From Victivallales bacterium (GTDB lineage: Bacteria > Verrucomicrobiota > Lentisphaeria > Oligosphaerales > Oligosphaeraceae), in NCBI GenBank assembly GCA_017963875.1, contig JAGCTA010000325.1, positions 1 through 22,465 of the forward strand: a stretch of DNA of 22,465 nucleotides, in the 5' to 3' direction. Below the pieces are notes generated by a model, which searched no databases, was not told where the DNA came from, and saw nothing but the letters and a program-made list of their open reading frames with translations. Shown one piece after another: positions 1 through 7,437 of the stretch (the first letter of the stretch is position 1; the number at the start of each line of letters is the position of its first letter). The position numbers and the translations under genes were made by a program.

Positions 1-1
1 C

Positions 2-307
2 GAATGGCGTCAGGCAGGATGGGTTGTCAGCCTCATTTACCTTTATATTTCTAGCCCAAAACTCTCCGAAGACAGAGTCTTGGAACGTGTCATGCAAGGA
101 GGACACAACATTGCCAAGGAAGACATCTACAGACGATATCCGCGAAGCATCGAAAACCTTTTTGAGTATGCAAAAATCTGTGATTATGTTCTTTGCCTTG
201 ACAATTCCCGTTACGGTACTACAGTAATATTTGAACAATCGATTGGAAAGCCTCCTGCAATCAAGGCAAAGGGGCTTTATGACGAAATAACCAGGGAATT
301 CACATAA
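2..307 (+). CDS. Zeta-toxin-like P-loop kinase family protein, C-terminal part (5' end outside window)
   Basis: The reading frame is open from base 2 to the TAA at 305-307, so the N-terminus with the Walker A loop lies left of the window. About 101 residues are visible. They carry a conserved C-terminal block of zeta-toxin-like ATPases (COG4185 type): an L-x-x-R-V-x-x-R-V type segment (DRVLERVMQGGHNIAKEDI), then RRYPRSIENL, then an aspartate-asparagine turn (CLDNSRYG). Zeta-family proteins are phosphotransferases that act on UDP-sugars or nucleotides; the COG4185 branch is mostly uncharacterised. A methionine codon at 80 lies inside the conserved domain and is not the start. A 60-residue gene follows after one base, suggesting co-translation. 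Family assignment rests on motif recognition of this fragment, so the exact substrate is unknown. Confidence 0.72.
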   Translation, partial: EWRQAGWVVSLIYLYISSPKLSEDRVLERVMQGGHNIAKEDIYRRYPRSIENLFEYAKICDYVLCLDNSRYGTTVIFEQSIGKPPAIKAKGLYDEITREFT

Positions 308-308
308 T

Positions 309-491
309 ATGTCGAAAGAAGCCAAGTTGGTCGTCACCATCCTCCAGAAAGCCATTGGCGAGGAAATGCTGCGCAAGGCAAAACTCGGATACAAGGCGGT
401 CATTGCGGATGAGGGCGGTCGAGTAAAAATCCTGTCCGCAAGGACAGTTGTCAGAAAAATGCGTGCGCAAGGTCTTCTTGCCATGGATTGA
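309..491 (+). CDS. Small hypothetical protein behind the zeta-toxin-like gene (possible partner)
   Basis: Sixty residues, ATG at 309 placed one base after the TAA of the preceding gene (TAATATG), which is typical of translational coupling. The protein is basic and charged (MSKEAKLVVTILQKAIGEEM at the start; VVRKMRAQG near the end) with no membrane segment and no motif I recognise. Its position makes it a candidate antitoxin or accessory protein for the zeta-like gene. That is inference from order and spacing only: in the classical epsilon-zeta pair the antitoxin gene lies upstream, not downstream. The spacing and the smooth codon use favour a real gene. Confidence 0.55.
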   Translation: MSKEAKLVVTILQKAIGEEMLRKAKLGYKAVIADEGGRVKILSARTVVRKMRAQGLLAMD

Positions 492-508
492 CACCCTGCC
501 ATATCACC

Positions 509-1789
509 ATGAAAGTTAGCGCGACTCATGACGATTGGAGCGAAATCATCTGCTGCGGGCTTGAAAATCAGCAAATTGATTTCAAATCACACCAAAATTG
601 GGATACCATCGGTCGCGTTGGCCGTGCAAAATTCGCACGGCACGCCATGGCGCTTGCCAATACTCGCGGAGGCTATGTCGTCATAGGCGTCAGTGAAGAC
701 GAAAACGGCAATCCCACCGACTACATCGGCATGACCGAAGAAGAGGCAAGTTCATTCGATCCGAGCAATGTCGGACAGACTATCAACACGTTTGCCGATC
801 CGCCTGTTTCAATAGATATCGTGCGCCCCGTACTTGACGGCAAGCGCTATGTCGTCCTTGTCGTCTATCCATTCAAGGACATCCCGCATGTATGCAGCGA
901 GAACTGCGAACATGAACTTCAGCGCGGCGCATTCTACATCCGCACGCCTGACGCCCGAAGCAAGGTCGCCGTCAAGTCCTCTGAACTCCATCTGCTAATT
1001 CAACGTGCTCTTCGCAATCAACGCCAGATGCTCGGGCGAATGCTTCGAGGAATCCTTTATGAAGACCGTCTTACGGACACTGGCGACAATGAACTGCTGC
1101 CGCCTTTGCTGGAACGTAGCCGACGACAGGCATCTGAAAAACTCGGCCGCTCCAAACTGAGGTCACTGCCGCATTTCGAAACTATTTGCCATCCTGGCGT
1201 TTTCTTCTCCGAACTCCGCCTTTCAGACTTGCGCCGTGTCATCGACTCGCTTGAACGCCCAGCCATCAACGACCTTCCGTGGGGACTTCCTTTGGCACAA
1301 ACTGAAATCTATGCGACAAATGAATCCCTCTGCGGAATCCAGACAGTGAATGGCACCGCCATTGTTTTTTGGGAACTATACTGCAACGGACTGTTCTACC
1401 AGGTCGCCCTCCTGCCTGGCAATACTTCACAGACACGCGTCATACAGGCTCCAGATTTAGCCCAGGCCACCGTGTTCACGCTCGCCATGCTTGGTCAACT
1501 CTACTCACAACTCAACCACCCAGACGCCCTGCTGGACATTACCTTGCGCATTCCAAACTCGGAAAATGCCCAACTGGAAAACATCCCCTCGCTTGACAGC
1601 AATGTCCCGCATATCTGCCGCATCATGGATATCGAAGTGAAACGCCAGCGTTCCGCCGCCGACCTGGAAGGCGGTGCCGCCACAGAAACCGCCACGCATT
1701 TTTTTGCCGAACTCTGCGAAAGATTCAATGCGACGCTCGATAAAGCGGACATCACGGAATTACGTATCAAATTGAACAATATCCTCTGA
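509..1789 (+). CDS. AlbA_2 / Schlafen-type putative DNA-binding domain protein
   Basis: The product is about 426 residues from the ATG at 509. An in-frame TTG at 488 overlaps the previous stop codon, but neither start has a strong Shine-Dalgarno sequence and the ATG is preferred. The N-terminal third shows the AlbA_2 (PF04326) signature: an ENQQIDFKS motif near residue 20, the block ALANTRGGYVVIGVSED at about 48-64, and later FYIRTPDARSK. Proteins with this domain are soluble; some have nuclease or nucleic-acid-binding activity, and others are regulators. The C-terminal 250 residues are not recognised and contain no visible membrane segment. It follows a zeta-like toxin gene and its small companion, so a role in defence or stress response is possible but not shown by the sequence. 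Confidence 0.75.
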   Translation: MKVSATHDDWSEIICCGLENQQIDFKSHQNWDTIGRVGRAKFARHAMALANTRGGYVVIGVSEDENGNPTDYIGMTEEEASSFDPSNVGQTINTFADPPVSIDIVRPVLDGKRYVVLVVYPFKDIPHVCSENCEHELQRGAFYIRTPDARSKVAVKSSELHLLIQRALRNQRQMLGRMLRGILYEDRLTDTGDNELLPPLLERSRRQASEKLGRSKLRSLPHFETICHPGVFFSELRLSDLRRVIDSLERPAINDLPWGLPLAQTEIYATNESLCGIQTVNGTAIVFWELYCNGLFYQVALLPGNTSQTRVIQAPDLAQATVFTLAMLGQLYSQLNHPDALLDITLRIPNSENAQLENIPSLDSNVPHICRIMDIEVKRQRSAADLEGGAATETATHFFAELCERFNATLDKADITELRIKLNNIL

Positions 1790-1844
1790 TTTGTCGCTCC
1801 TCTACAGAAAGAATACAAAACAACACAGCCTCGGAGTTCTAATT

Positions 1845-4205
1845 ATGAGACGATTCTTCGGCCTGCTTTTTACCATCCTGACATTTGCCCTCCACGGGAA
1901 AGCATTGGTTCTCAATCCAAATCAAACCGTCATCGTCATTCCACCCAAAGCGGATTCCGTGGTTAAGTTCGCCGCACAGGAACTACAGCGGCTCATAGGA
2001 CTCAAAGTCGGAATCAAGCCAGAAATCAGTGAAAACGCTCCCGATGGCACCTATCCTTTCATCATGGGAACGCCACAAAATACGTCTCTGCTCCCTGAAG
2101 AGGCGCGCTGGGAAGTCACCGACGAAGCGACGCGCATCTACGGCGACTCGACGTCCTTGGGGCCTGAAATCAATCTTCTCCAAATCCTTTCACATCGAGT
2201 CAAGAGCGGTGATCTCACTGCCGTCTATGATTTTGCTGAAAAGCAACTGGGCTTCCTATTTTTGGCTCCAGGCCCGCTTGGAACAGTCTTTGAACCTGCC
2301 AGCCAACTGACGCTCACCACGGGATCATCATCATGGAATCCAGGTCCGCTCGTCCACCGCGAAATCCGTCCCGACTATTCTTTGAACTTAAACAGTAAAA
2401 AACGCTCCGCCAACGATGACACTCCCGATAAATTCAAACTGACAACCGAACAGAATCTGAATAAGTATCTGGAAACGCATCTCTGGCTGAAACAGCAGCG
2501 CATCGGGAAAAGCGATTCCATGACATACGGCCATGCGTTCACGAGATGGTGGGAGCGCTACGGAAAAACGCACCCTGAATACTTCGCACTCGTCAACGGC
2601 AAACGCGAGCCTGTCCATCCCAACAAGCCAGACAGAATCAAGATGTGTGTCTCCAACGAGGCATTTCAACAGCAGATCGTTGACAACTGGGCAGCCAGTT
2701 CACCTCGTCCCAAATTCATCAATGTCTGCGAAAACGACTCCGCAGACTACTGCGAATGCCCCAAATGCCGCGCACTCGACATGCCCCCGCGACCTGGCAA
2801 AAAATGGGATGACGATCTCTCCGACCGTTATATCCATTTCGCCAACGCCGTCCTAACAAAAGCCCGTAAAATTGACCCAGAGGTCTCTGTTTGCTTCTAT
2901 GCATACTCATGCTATCGCTATCCAACGCGCCGCGAACGCGTCCTTCCAGGAGTCATTCTTGGCTTTGTCCCGTCCATGATGAGCATAGAGGATACGGACA
3001 GGCAATACAAGGAATGGCGCAAAATGGGTGCGCAACTGATGTTCCAACGCCCAAATGACCAACATGTCAACACAGGGCTTCCCATGGGATTCGAGAAAGC
3101 GCTGTTCGACCATTTCCAGGTCGGAATCAAAAACGGCATCATCGGCCTCGATTATGACTCGCTTCATGGCTTCTGGGATGCTACAGGCGTGGCAGACTAT
3201 ATTCTCGCACGCGCTGCCATCGATCCGACACGCTCTTTCGACTATTGGATGGATGAATATTGCTCCATCTACGGTGCCGCCGCACCAGACGTCAAGGAAT
3301 ACTATGCGTATTTCAGGGAAAATGTCTGGGAAAAACGCCTCTTGCCAAACAAACTTGAAATTCTGGAAAAAGGCCGCTATGGCAACTTCCGCAGAGGCCT
3401 GATGTGGAATCTCGCGCAATATTACAGGAAAGACGATTTTGATGCAACGGATGAAATCATCGCACGTGGGCTCACCAGGCAACTCACCGAACGGCAACGC
3501 ATGAGGATGGAACGCCTGAAACTCGCAAACATGCACGCACGACTCACGTTTAATGCAATCGCCGCAAAAGGCGACCAGAAGACAGCAGCAGCCGTCAAAC
3601 TGTTCAAATTCCGTGTCACCAATAAAGACACGCTAAACATGAACTGGTCTCGACTGTTCTTTCTCGAACGGTCATTCGGCGACATAGCAGGCATCGGCAT
3701 TGCACAGCATATCGGCGACTACCAGATGGCACGCACTCAGCCTCTACGCTGGTTTTTCATGCCCGATGTCGATCAAGTCGGCGACAAGGAACAATGGCAG
3801 AATTACAACATGAACCAAATAAAGACCACCTGGTATATGGCTTTGATTGACCGCTCATGGGAAAACCAACCTCAAGTAGGTACTCCAGAAGGTCTTTTCA
3901 ACCTGCTGAAAAACTATGACGGCATCGGTTACTACGCGCTCGATATCGCCATCCCACCCGAATGGATGGGAAAGGAAATCGCATTGGTAATCGGTGCAGC
4001 CGACGAATCAGCGTGGATCTTCGTAAACGGCATCAACTGCGGAGACCATATCTATAAAAATGACAAAGACTGGCAGACGCCGTTCACTATTCCAATCACC
4101 AATGCCGTCAACTGGGACCAGCCAAAACAGACCGTCGTCGTCAAAGTCGAGGACCGTGCGGGGCAAGGGGGCCTCTGGAGACCAGTCATACTCGTTGCTA
4201 AATAA
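1845..4205 (+). CDS. Secreted DUF4838 domain protein (alpha-glucuronidase-like glycosidase fold)
   Basis: The product is 786 residues. I chose the ATG at 1845 because it follows a GGAG at about 1834 and opens a clean signal peptide (MRRFFGLLFTILTFALHGKA); the longer frame from 1791 only adds polar residues before it. After the signal comes an alpha/beta domain like the N-terminal domain of GH67 alpha-glucuronidases (VKFAAQELQRLIGLKVGI). DUF4838 follows, with its Cys-x-Cys-x-x-Cys segment (YCECPKCRALD, about residues 302-312). The last 130 residues look like a beta-sandwich sugar-binding domain (ALDIAIPPEWMGKEIALVIG). The protein is probably exported and acts on polysaccharide; the substrate is unknown. 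It heads a four-gene run with gaps of 12, 5 and 47 bp. Confidence 0.85.
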   Translation: MRRFFGLLFTILTFALHGKALVLNPNQTVIVIPPKADSVVKFAAQELQRLIGLKVGIKPEISENAPDGTYPFIMGTPQNTSLLPEEARWEVTDEATRIYGDSTSLGPEINLLQILSHRVKSGDLTAVYDFAEKQLGFLFLAPGPLGTVFEPASQLTLTTGSSSWNPGPLVHREIRPDYSLNLNSKKRSANDDTPDKFKLTTEQNLNKYLETHLWLKQQRIGKSDSMTYGHAFTRWWERYGKTHPEYFALVNGKREPVHPNKPDRIKMCVSNEAFQQQIVDNWAASSPRPKFINVCENDSADYCECPKCRALDMPPRPGKKWDDDLSDRYIHFANAVLTKARKIDPEVSVCFYAYSCYRYPTRRERVLPGVILGFVPSMMSIEDTDRQYKEWRKMGAQLMFQRPNDQHVNTGLPMGFEKALFDHFQVGIKNGIIGLDYDSLHGFWDATGVADYILARAAIDPTRSFDYWMDEYCSIYGAAAPDVKEYYAYFRENVWEKRLLPNKLEILEKGRYGNFRRGLMWNLAQYYRKDDFDATDEIIARGLTRQLTERQRMRMERLKLANMHARLTFNAIAAKGDQKTAAAVKLFKFRVTNKDTLNMNWSRLFFLERSFGDIAGIGIAQHIGDYQMARTQPLRWFFMPDVDQVGDKEQWQNYNMNQIKTTWYMALIDRSWENQPQVGTPEGLFNLLKNYDGIGYYALDIAIPPEWMGKEIALVIGAADESAWIFVNGINCGDHIYKNDKDWQTPFTIPITNAVNWDQPKQTVVVKVEDRAGQGGLWRPVILVAK

Positions 4206-4217
4206 GGAGATATCAGA

Positions 4218-4721
4218 ATGATGGTTAAATTGCTTCTTTTCTTCTGCATCGTGGCAAGCATTCTCAGCGCACAGCAGAACCTCCTCCACAACCCGACTGG
4301 CGACAACAACTTCAAGGAGTTCTTCAAAGTCAAGGGTTCCAATATCAAGTCAGTAGACGGTATCATCTCATGCAGAGGGAATTCTGATGCTTCCATAAAT
4401 GCATACCAGAAAATCCAACAGCACATCACCCCTGCGGACAAGAAGTCACAGAACAAGACGTTCATTCTTTCATTCAAGGCTCGTTCACCTAAACTCGTCG
4501 GCAAATGCCAGGTCGCTGTCCGTGAAGCATGGGACAAAGACAAGTCAACCTACCATGGCTTCCAGTTCAGGAGATTCGATATCACCCCCGAATGGCGCGA
4601 TTATTCCAAGGAATTCACAACACATGACACGACGACCGACCTCTCTTTCTACCTCGTCGCAAGTTATATGTCTGAAGACTCCCTCTTTGAAGTCAAAGAT
4701 ATCATCATCACTCAAAAGTAG
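4218..4721 (+). CDS. Small secreted protein, CBM4/9-like beta-sandwich (tentative)
   Basis: The product is 167 residues. The start at 4218 sits 8 bases after a strong AAGGAG (4204-4209); a second ATG at 4221 is also possible. A signal peptide is clear (MMVKLLLFFCIVASILSAQQ). The mature part, LLHNPTGDNNF then TFILSFKARSPK and later WRDYSKEFTT and FEVKDIIITQK, follows the pattern of CBM4/9-type carbohydrate-binding modules: an 'N-x-x-P/G-D' opening, a central 'f-l-s-f-k-a-r' strand, and a closing 'd-v-v-l' strand. No catalytic domain is attached. It is co-directional with the DUF4838 gene, 12 bases behind it, so it is likely a substrate-binding or structural partner. The fold call comes from pattern recognition and is uncertain. 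Confidence 0.6.
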   Translation: MMVKLLLFFCIVASILSAQQNLLHNPTGDNNFKEFFKVKGSNIKSVDGIISCRGNSDASINAYQKIQQHITPADKKSQNKTFILSFKARSPKLVGKCQVAVREAWDKDKSTYHGFQFRRFDITPEWRDYSKEFTTHDTTTDLSFYLVASYMSEDSLFEVKDIIITQK

Positions 4722-4726
4722 CGCAC

Positions 4727-5488
4727 ATGAAAATCACGTTTCTCGGAACAAGCCATGGCGGCCCCTTGCCTGGCCACTATTGCACGGCCATCCTGCTGGA
4801 ATCTGGCAAATACAAGTATCTCGTCGATGCAGCCGAACCCGCTGCGTCAACCTTGGTCAACATGGGCTACAAGGCTTCACAACTCACTGGCGTCTTCATA
4901 ACGCATGCACACAGCGACCATACCAGCGGGTTGTCCTTCGTATGCGAACAGGCTCAAAAATACCGTTTTCAGTTCCCCGACATCGCCCTGAAGGTTCTGC
5001 TGCCCGAAGAGCAGATGATTCCTGCGCTGACGGGCTGGATCCACGCAAATCACGGCGGATTCACAGACAAGGAATTTTCCCTCCACAGTTATCAGAAGGG
5101 CATCATCTACGACGATGGCAATCTCCGCGTCAAAGCGATTCCGACAGATCATCTCATCGACACGCCAAACGGCCAGAGTTATGCCTTCAAAATCACTGAA
5201 ATTCCTACAGGCAAAAATGTTCTATTTACGGGCGACCTCCACCCGACATTTAGGGATTTCCCGCTCGCCGATGCGCAGGACTGCGCCATCGTCTGCTCTG
5301 AACTGACACATTTCAAATTCGATATCGCCCTGCCAACTCTCAAGAAACTCTCGACTGGACTGCTCGCCTTCTACCACCTCCACACCCCATGGCAGTCCGC
5401 AGAAGGCCAGGCACGAGCGCTCCGTGAATGCTCAGAACTCCCCTACCCCGTCATGCTTTCCTACGACGGTTGCTCCATTGAAATCTAA
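4727..5488 (+). CDS. MBL-fold metallo-hydrolase (RNase Z-like class)
   Basis: The product is 253 residues starting MKITFLGTSHGG, a classic N-terminal strand of the RNase Z/PqqB-like branch of the metallo-beta-lactamase superfamily. Metal ligands visible are the HAHSDH motif (H60, H62, D64, H65), H142 in PTDH, D170 in FTGDL, and a late histidine (H218 or H220 in YHLHT). No signal peptide is present, so it should be cytoplasmic. Five bases separate it from the preceding small secreted protein gene, placing it firmly in the same run. Members of this branch hydrolyse phosphodiesters, cyclic nucleotides, lactones or other esters. The sequence does not tell which, and its pairing with a DUF4838 gene suggests a sugar-linked substrate only by inference. 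Confidence 0.85.
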   Translation: MKITFLGTSHGGPLPGHYCTAILLESGKYKYLVDAAEPAASTLVNMGYKASQLTGVFITHAHSDHTSGLSFVCEQAQKYRFQFPDIALKVLLPEEQMIPALTGWIHANHGGFTDKEFSLHSYQKGIIYDDGNLRVKAIPTDHLIDTPNGQSYAFKITEIPTGKNVLFTGDLHPTFRDFPLADAQDCAIVCSELTHFKFDIALPTLKKLSTGLLAFYHLHTPWQSAEGQARALRECSELPYPVMLSYDGCSIEI

Positions 5489-5535
5489 CCCAATACCAAA
5501 TCTTTAACGTGTCAACCAACTTTATCCTGTCAACC

Positions 5536-6375
5536 ATGCACACACAAAAATCACTTGAAGCAGATCTTGAACGCGCGGGCATACGCCCCAGCGACACATT
5601 GCTCGTCCATTCATCCATGAAGAAAATCGGACTTGTCGATGGCGGAGCAGACACCGTCATCGATGCGTTTCTCGATTATTTCAGAGACAACGGCCTCATT
5701 GTCTTTCCTACGCTGACTTTCACAATCTTCCACCCATTCAATCCTGAAACGGAAAAATGCCAGAACTGCATGAAATGGAGCAAGCCTGGCTACTGCCTCG
5801 CCAAAGAGTGGGTCGGAAAGAAGCCAGAGTTTCACGTCAACACGACTCCAGCCTGCATCGGACTGCTGCCGAATCTGTTCCGAGTCCGCCCAGGCGTCAT
5901 TCGTTCCCTGAACCCGACACATTCACTCGCCGCCGCGGGAAAAGACGCACGGGATTTCACGGCTGGGCATGAAACAGGAGAAACTCCCTGCGGAAAACAC
6001 TCACCATGGTGGAAATTGTATCTTCGTGGTGCCAAAATACTGCACCTCGGCTCCAAAGTCTCCAACACGACTTTCATGCACGGCGTCGATGAATGGAACC
6101 GCACTGAGGAAAATCCGCAGGCGTTCCTTGCTCAGCAAGTCGATGTCTATGACCAAAATGAACGTCTCGTCCCCATGAAACCTCAACGCAATACTTCTGG
6201 CTCATCAGGAAGATTCCCTATGCTTGAAGATGCCTTCGAACGCATCGGCGGACTATCGCGCCATAAAATCGGCGATGCGGACGCCATACTGCTTGACTGC
6301 CGAAAAATCACCGAGTGCACACTTGACGCATTGGCAATCAATCCGAATCTGTTTGGCTTTCAGAGGGAGATTTGA
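5536..6375 (+). CDS. AAC(3)-family N-acetyltransferase
   Basis: The product is 279 residues from the ATG at 5536. The frame extends to a GTG at 5509, but the ATG start gives the usual family N-terminus, a helix followed by GIRPSDTLLVHSSMKKIG. Family features are SLNPTHSLAAAGKDA (H129, the probable catalytic histidine region), GKHSPWWKLYLRGAKILHLG (acyl-CoA binding and core strand), and NTTFMHGVDEW (H182). The AAC(3) fold transfers an acyl group from acyl-CoA to amino groups of aminoglycosides and other amino compounds (FrbF and YokD are non-resistance members). Here it closes a glycan-related run, so an amino-sugar or metabolite substrate is more likely than an antibiotic. Its 3' end overlaps the convergent EI24 gene by 38 bp. 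Confidence 0.85.
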   Translation: MHTQKSLEADLERAGIRPSDTLLVHSSMKKIGLVDGGADTVIDAFLDYFRDNGLIVFPTLTFTIFHPFNPETEKCQNCMKWSKPGYCLAKEWVGKKPEFHVNTTPACIGLLPNLFRVRPGVIRSLNPTHSLAAAGKDARDFTAGHETGETPCGKHSPWWKLYLRGAKILHLGSKVSNTTFMHGVDEWNRTEENPQAFLAQQVDVYDQNERLVPMKPQRNTSGSSGRFPMLEDAFERIGGLSRHKIGDADAILLDCRKITECTLDALAINPNLFGFQREI

Positions 6376-7177
6376 CCTGCATTGATGATGGCTGTGACGG
6401 CGATGGCAATTGCGCGCAGCCGAGAGGCTTGACTGGACAACATTCCTCGTTCACGAGAATCGTTCCGCCGATGACAAAGCCTGGAATGAAAATGATGGAT
6501 ATCAACGGTATCATCAGCAACAGGAATACGGCAACGCCAAATCCATAAAGAATCAGTTTATGCCTCCCTTGAAACTGACGCTGGAGCATCCCCAGCGTCA
6601 GTTTTCTATTGAAGCCTGCCTCAGAACAATAACTGATTCCGTATCGATAGCCAATCAAAATGATGGTCAATACTTGGATAACCACAGGAAAAAAGAAACT
6701 CAACACGAAAAGGACAATCGTAAAAAGGAGCGTGATTACGGCATATATGCCGCAACTGACCGCGTTTTCAATGTCTTTTTGAAAGGAAATGTCTGGTTTC
6801 AGTGGGCGGTGATACACCGTATGCTCATATTGGCGCACCATTTTCGCGAAGAAAATTGCTCCAAATAACTCAAACAGCATATTCGAGATGGCAGTGAACA
6901 CCATCAGCATCATGACGATGAAAAACCAGAGAATTATCTTTTCCACAACCTGACCAGTTCCCTCCCACCCCCAACCTGAAATGATTTCATTGACCTTCCC
7001 CCCAAAAGGCAATATGAACTGGTTCATCAACACATACCAGAACAACGAGCAAACCAACTTCACGCACAAAAAAGGTATGACTGCATAGAGCCATAGCCTT
7101 GGATGAACCCAGAAGCCCTTGATTCCGCGGAATACATAGCCACATCCGCGCAGAAAATCAGAACACGCATTCTGCAT
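6338..7177 (-). CDS. EI24 / CysZ-like integral membrane protein
   Basis: The product is 279 residues, read on the minus strand. The N-terminus (FRGIKGFWVHPRLWLYAVIP) is typical of the EI24 family (PF07264, COG2981), in which bacterial CysZ supports sulfate uptake. Hydrophobic segments lie at about residues 28-48, 82-110, 138-175 and 208-238. These are separated by the cytosolic stretch containing EHTVYHRPLKPDISFQKDIE and the family-like GYRYGISYCSEAGFNRK. The C-terminal 30 residues are polar and proline/serine-rich. The gene is alone on its strand. It starts next to the hairpin-rich gap and overlaps the acetyltransferase gene tail to tail. No sulfur-assimilation gene is near, so a sulfate role is not supported by context. 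Confidence 0.8.
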   Translation of the reverse strand: MQNACSDFLRGCGYVFRGIKGFWVHPRLWLYAVIPFLCVKLVCSLFWYVLMNQFILPFGGKVNEIISGWGWEGTGQVVEKIILWFFIVMMLMVFTAISNMLFELFGAIFFAKMVRQYEHTVYHRPLKPDISFQKDIENAVSCGIYAVITLLFTIVLFVLSFFFPVVIQVLTIILIGYRYGISYCSEAGFNRKLTLGMLQRQFQGRHKLILYGFGVAVFLLLMIPLISIIFIPGFVIGGTILVNEECCPVKPLGCAQLPSPSQPSSMQVKSPSESQTDSD

Positions 7178-7211
7178 TGAAAAGTTTATATCCTAGACTC
7201 TTTTCCCCATG

Positions 7212-7352
7212 ATGGTAGGTAATTGGACCAAAGCCATGGTGACTGTACAAAGGCCCCTAATGGGTCAAATATCAATACCCTCAGGTTGAGCGAAGCGAAA
7301 CCTAGAGGAAAGCCCCCAAAAAGAATTGCGACCTCAAGGTCAAACCTACCAT
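7212..7352. repeat. 141-bp hairpin-rich element with 9-bp inverted ends
   Basis: The element is bounded by ATGGTAGGT (7212-7220) and its exact reverse complement ACCTACCAT (7344-7352). Inside are further inverted pairs: GGGT 7262-7265 with ACCC 7277-7280; CCTC-a-GGTT 7279-7287 with AACC-ta-GAGG 7299-7308, capped by GCGAAGC; and the short hairpin GACCTCAAGGTC at 7330-7341. This arrangement could be a multibranched structured RNA or a mobile non-coding repeat (MITE-like). I do not recognise a known RNA family: it lacks the conserved cores of SRP RNA and RNase P RNA. No obvious target-site duplication flanks it. It lies in the 260-bp non-coding gap between the EI24 and GH28-like genes. Confidence 0.45.
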
Positions 7353-7377
7353 ATTGAAGAACAGAGCGCTACCCTAA

Positions 7378-7421
7378 TGCCATTTCTCTGTACCGCAAGT
7401 TCACCGCACCGAGAAATGGCA
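7378..7421 (-). terminator. Perfect 11-bp-stem hairpin just downstream of the GH28-like gene
   Basis: TGCCATTTCTC (7378-7388) pairs perfectly with GAGAAATGGCA (7411-7421) across a 22-base loop. It begins 17 bases past the GH28-like stop codon in the direction of transcription (leftward), so it probably ends or protects the 3' end of the three-gene minus-strand operon. No run of T follows on the minus strand, and the loop is long for an intrinsic terminator. An RNA-stabilising hairpin or a protein site are alternatives. Confidence 0.4.
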
Positions 7422-7437
7422 CTGCGTCCGCCCTCTG

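Noticed and set aside
1791..1844. Upstream start for the DUF4838 protein
   Set aside because: The added 18 residues precede the signal peptide and would spoil it; the ATG at 1845 has a GGAG at a normal distance.
2907..3536. Open frame of 209 codons on the minus strand
   Set aside because: It lies wholly inside the DUF4838 gene, has no ribosome site and no recognisable motif; it is a shadow of the real gene.
4399..5199. Open frame of 266 codons on the plus strand
   Set aside because: It overlaps two well-supported genes (small secreted protein and MBL hydrolase) in another frame and its composition (Ser/Arg/His/Pro rich) is that of a frame shadow.
5509..5535. GTG start nine codons before the acetyltransferase ATG
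   Set aside because: The extra residues are not family-like and no ribosome site precedes the GTG; the ATG at 5536 matches the usual N-terminus.
6410..6868. Open frame of 152 codons on the plus strand
   Set aside because: It is antisense to the EI24-type membrane protein gene and reads as low-complexity charged sequence without a ribosome site.
7178..7437. Known RNA such as SRP RNA, RNase P RNA or tmRNA in the gap
   Set aside because: The GAGGAAAG string at 7305-7312 recalls RNase P, but the rest of the conserved core and the length are missing; no SRP GGAAG loop context or tmRNA tRNA-like ends are present.
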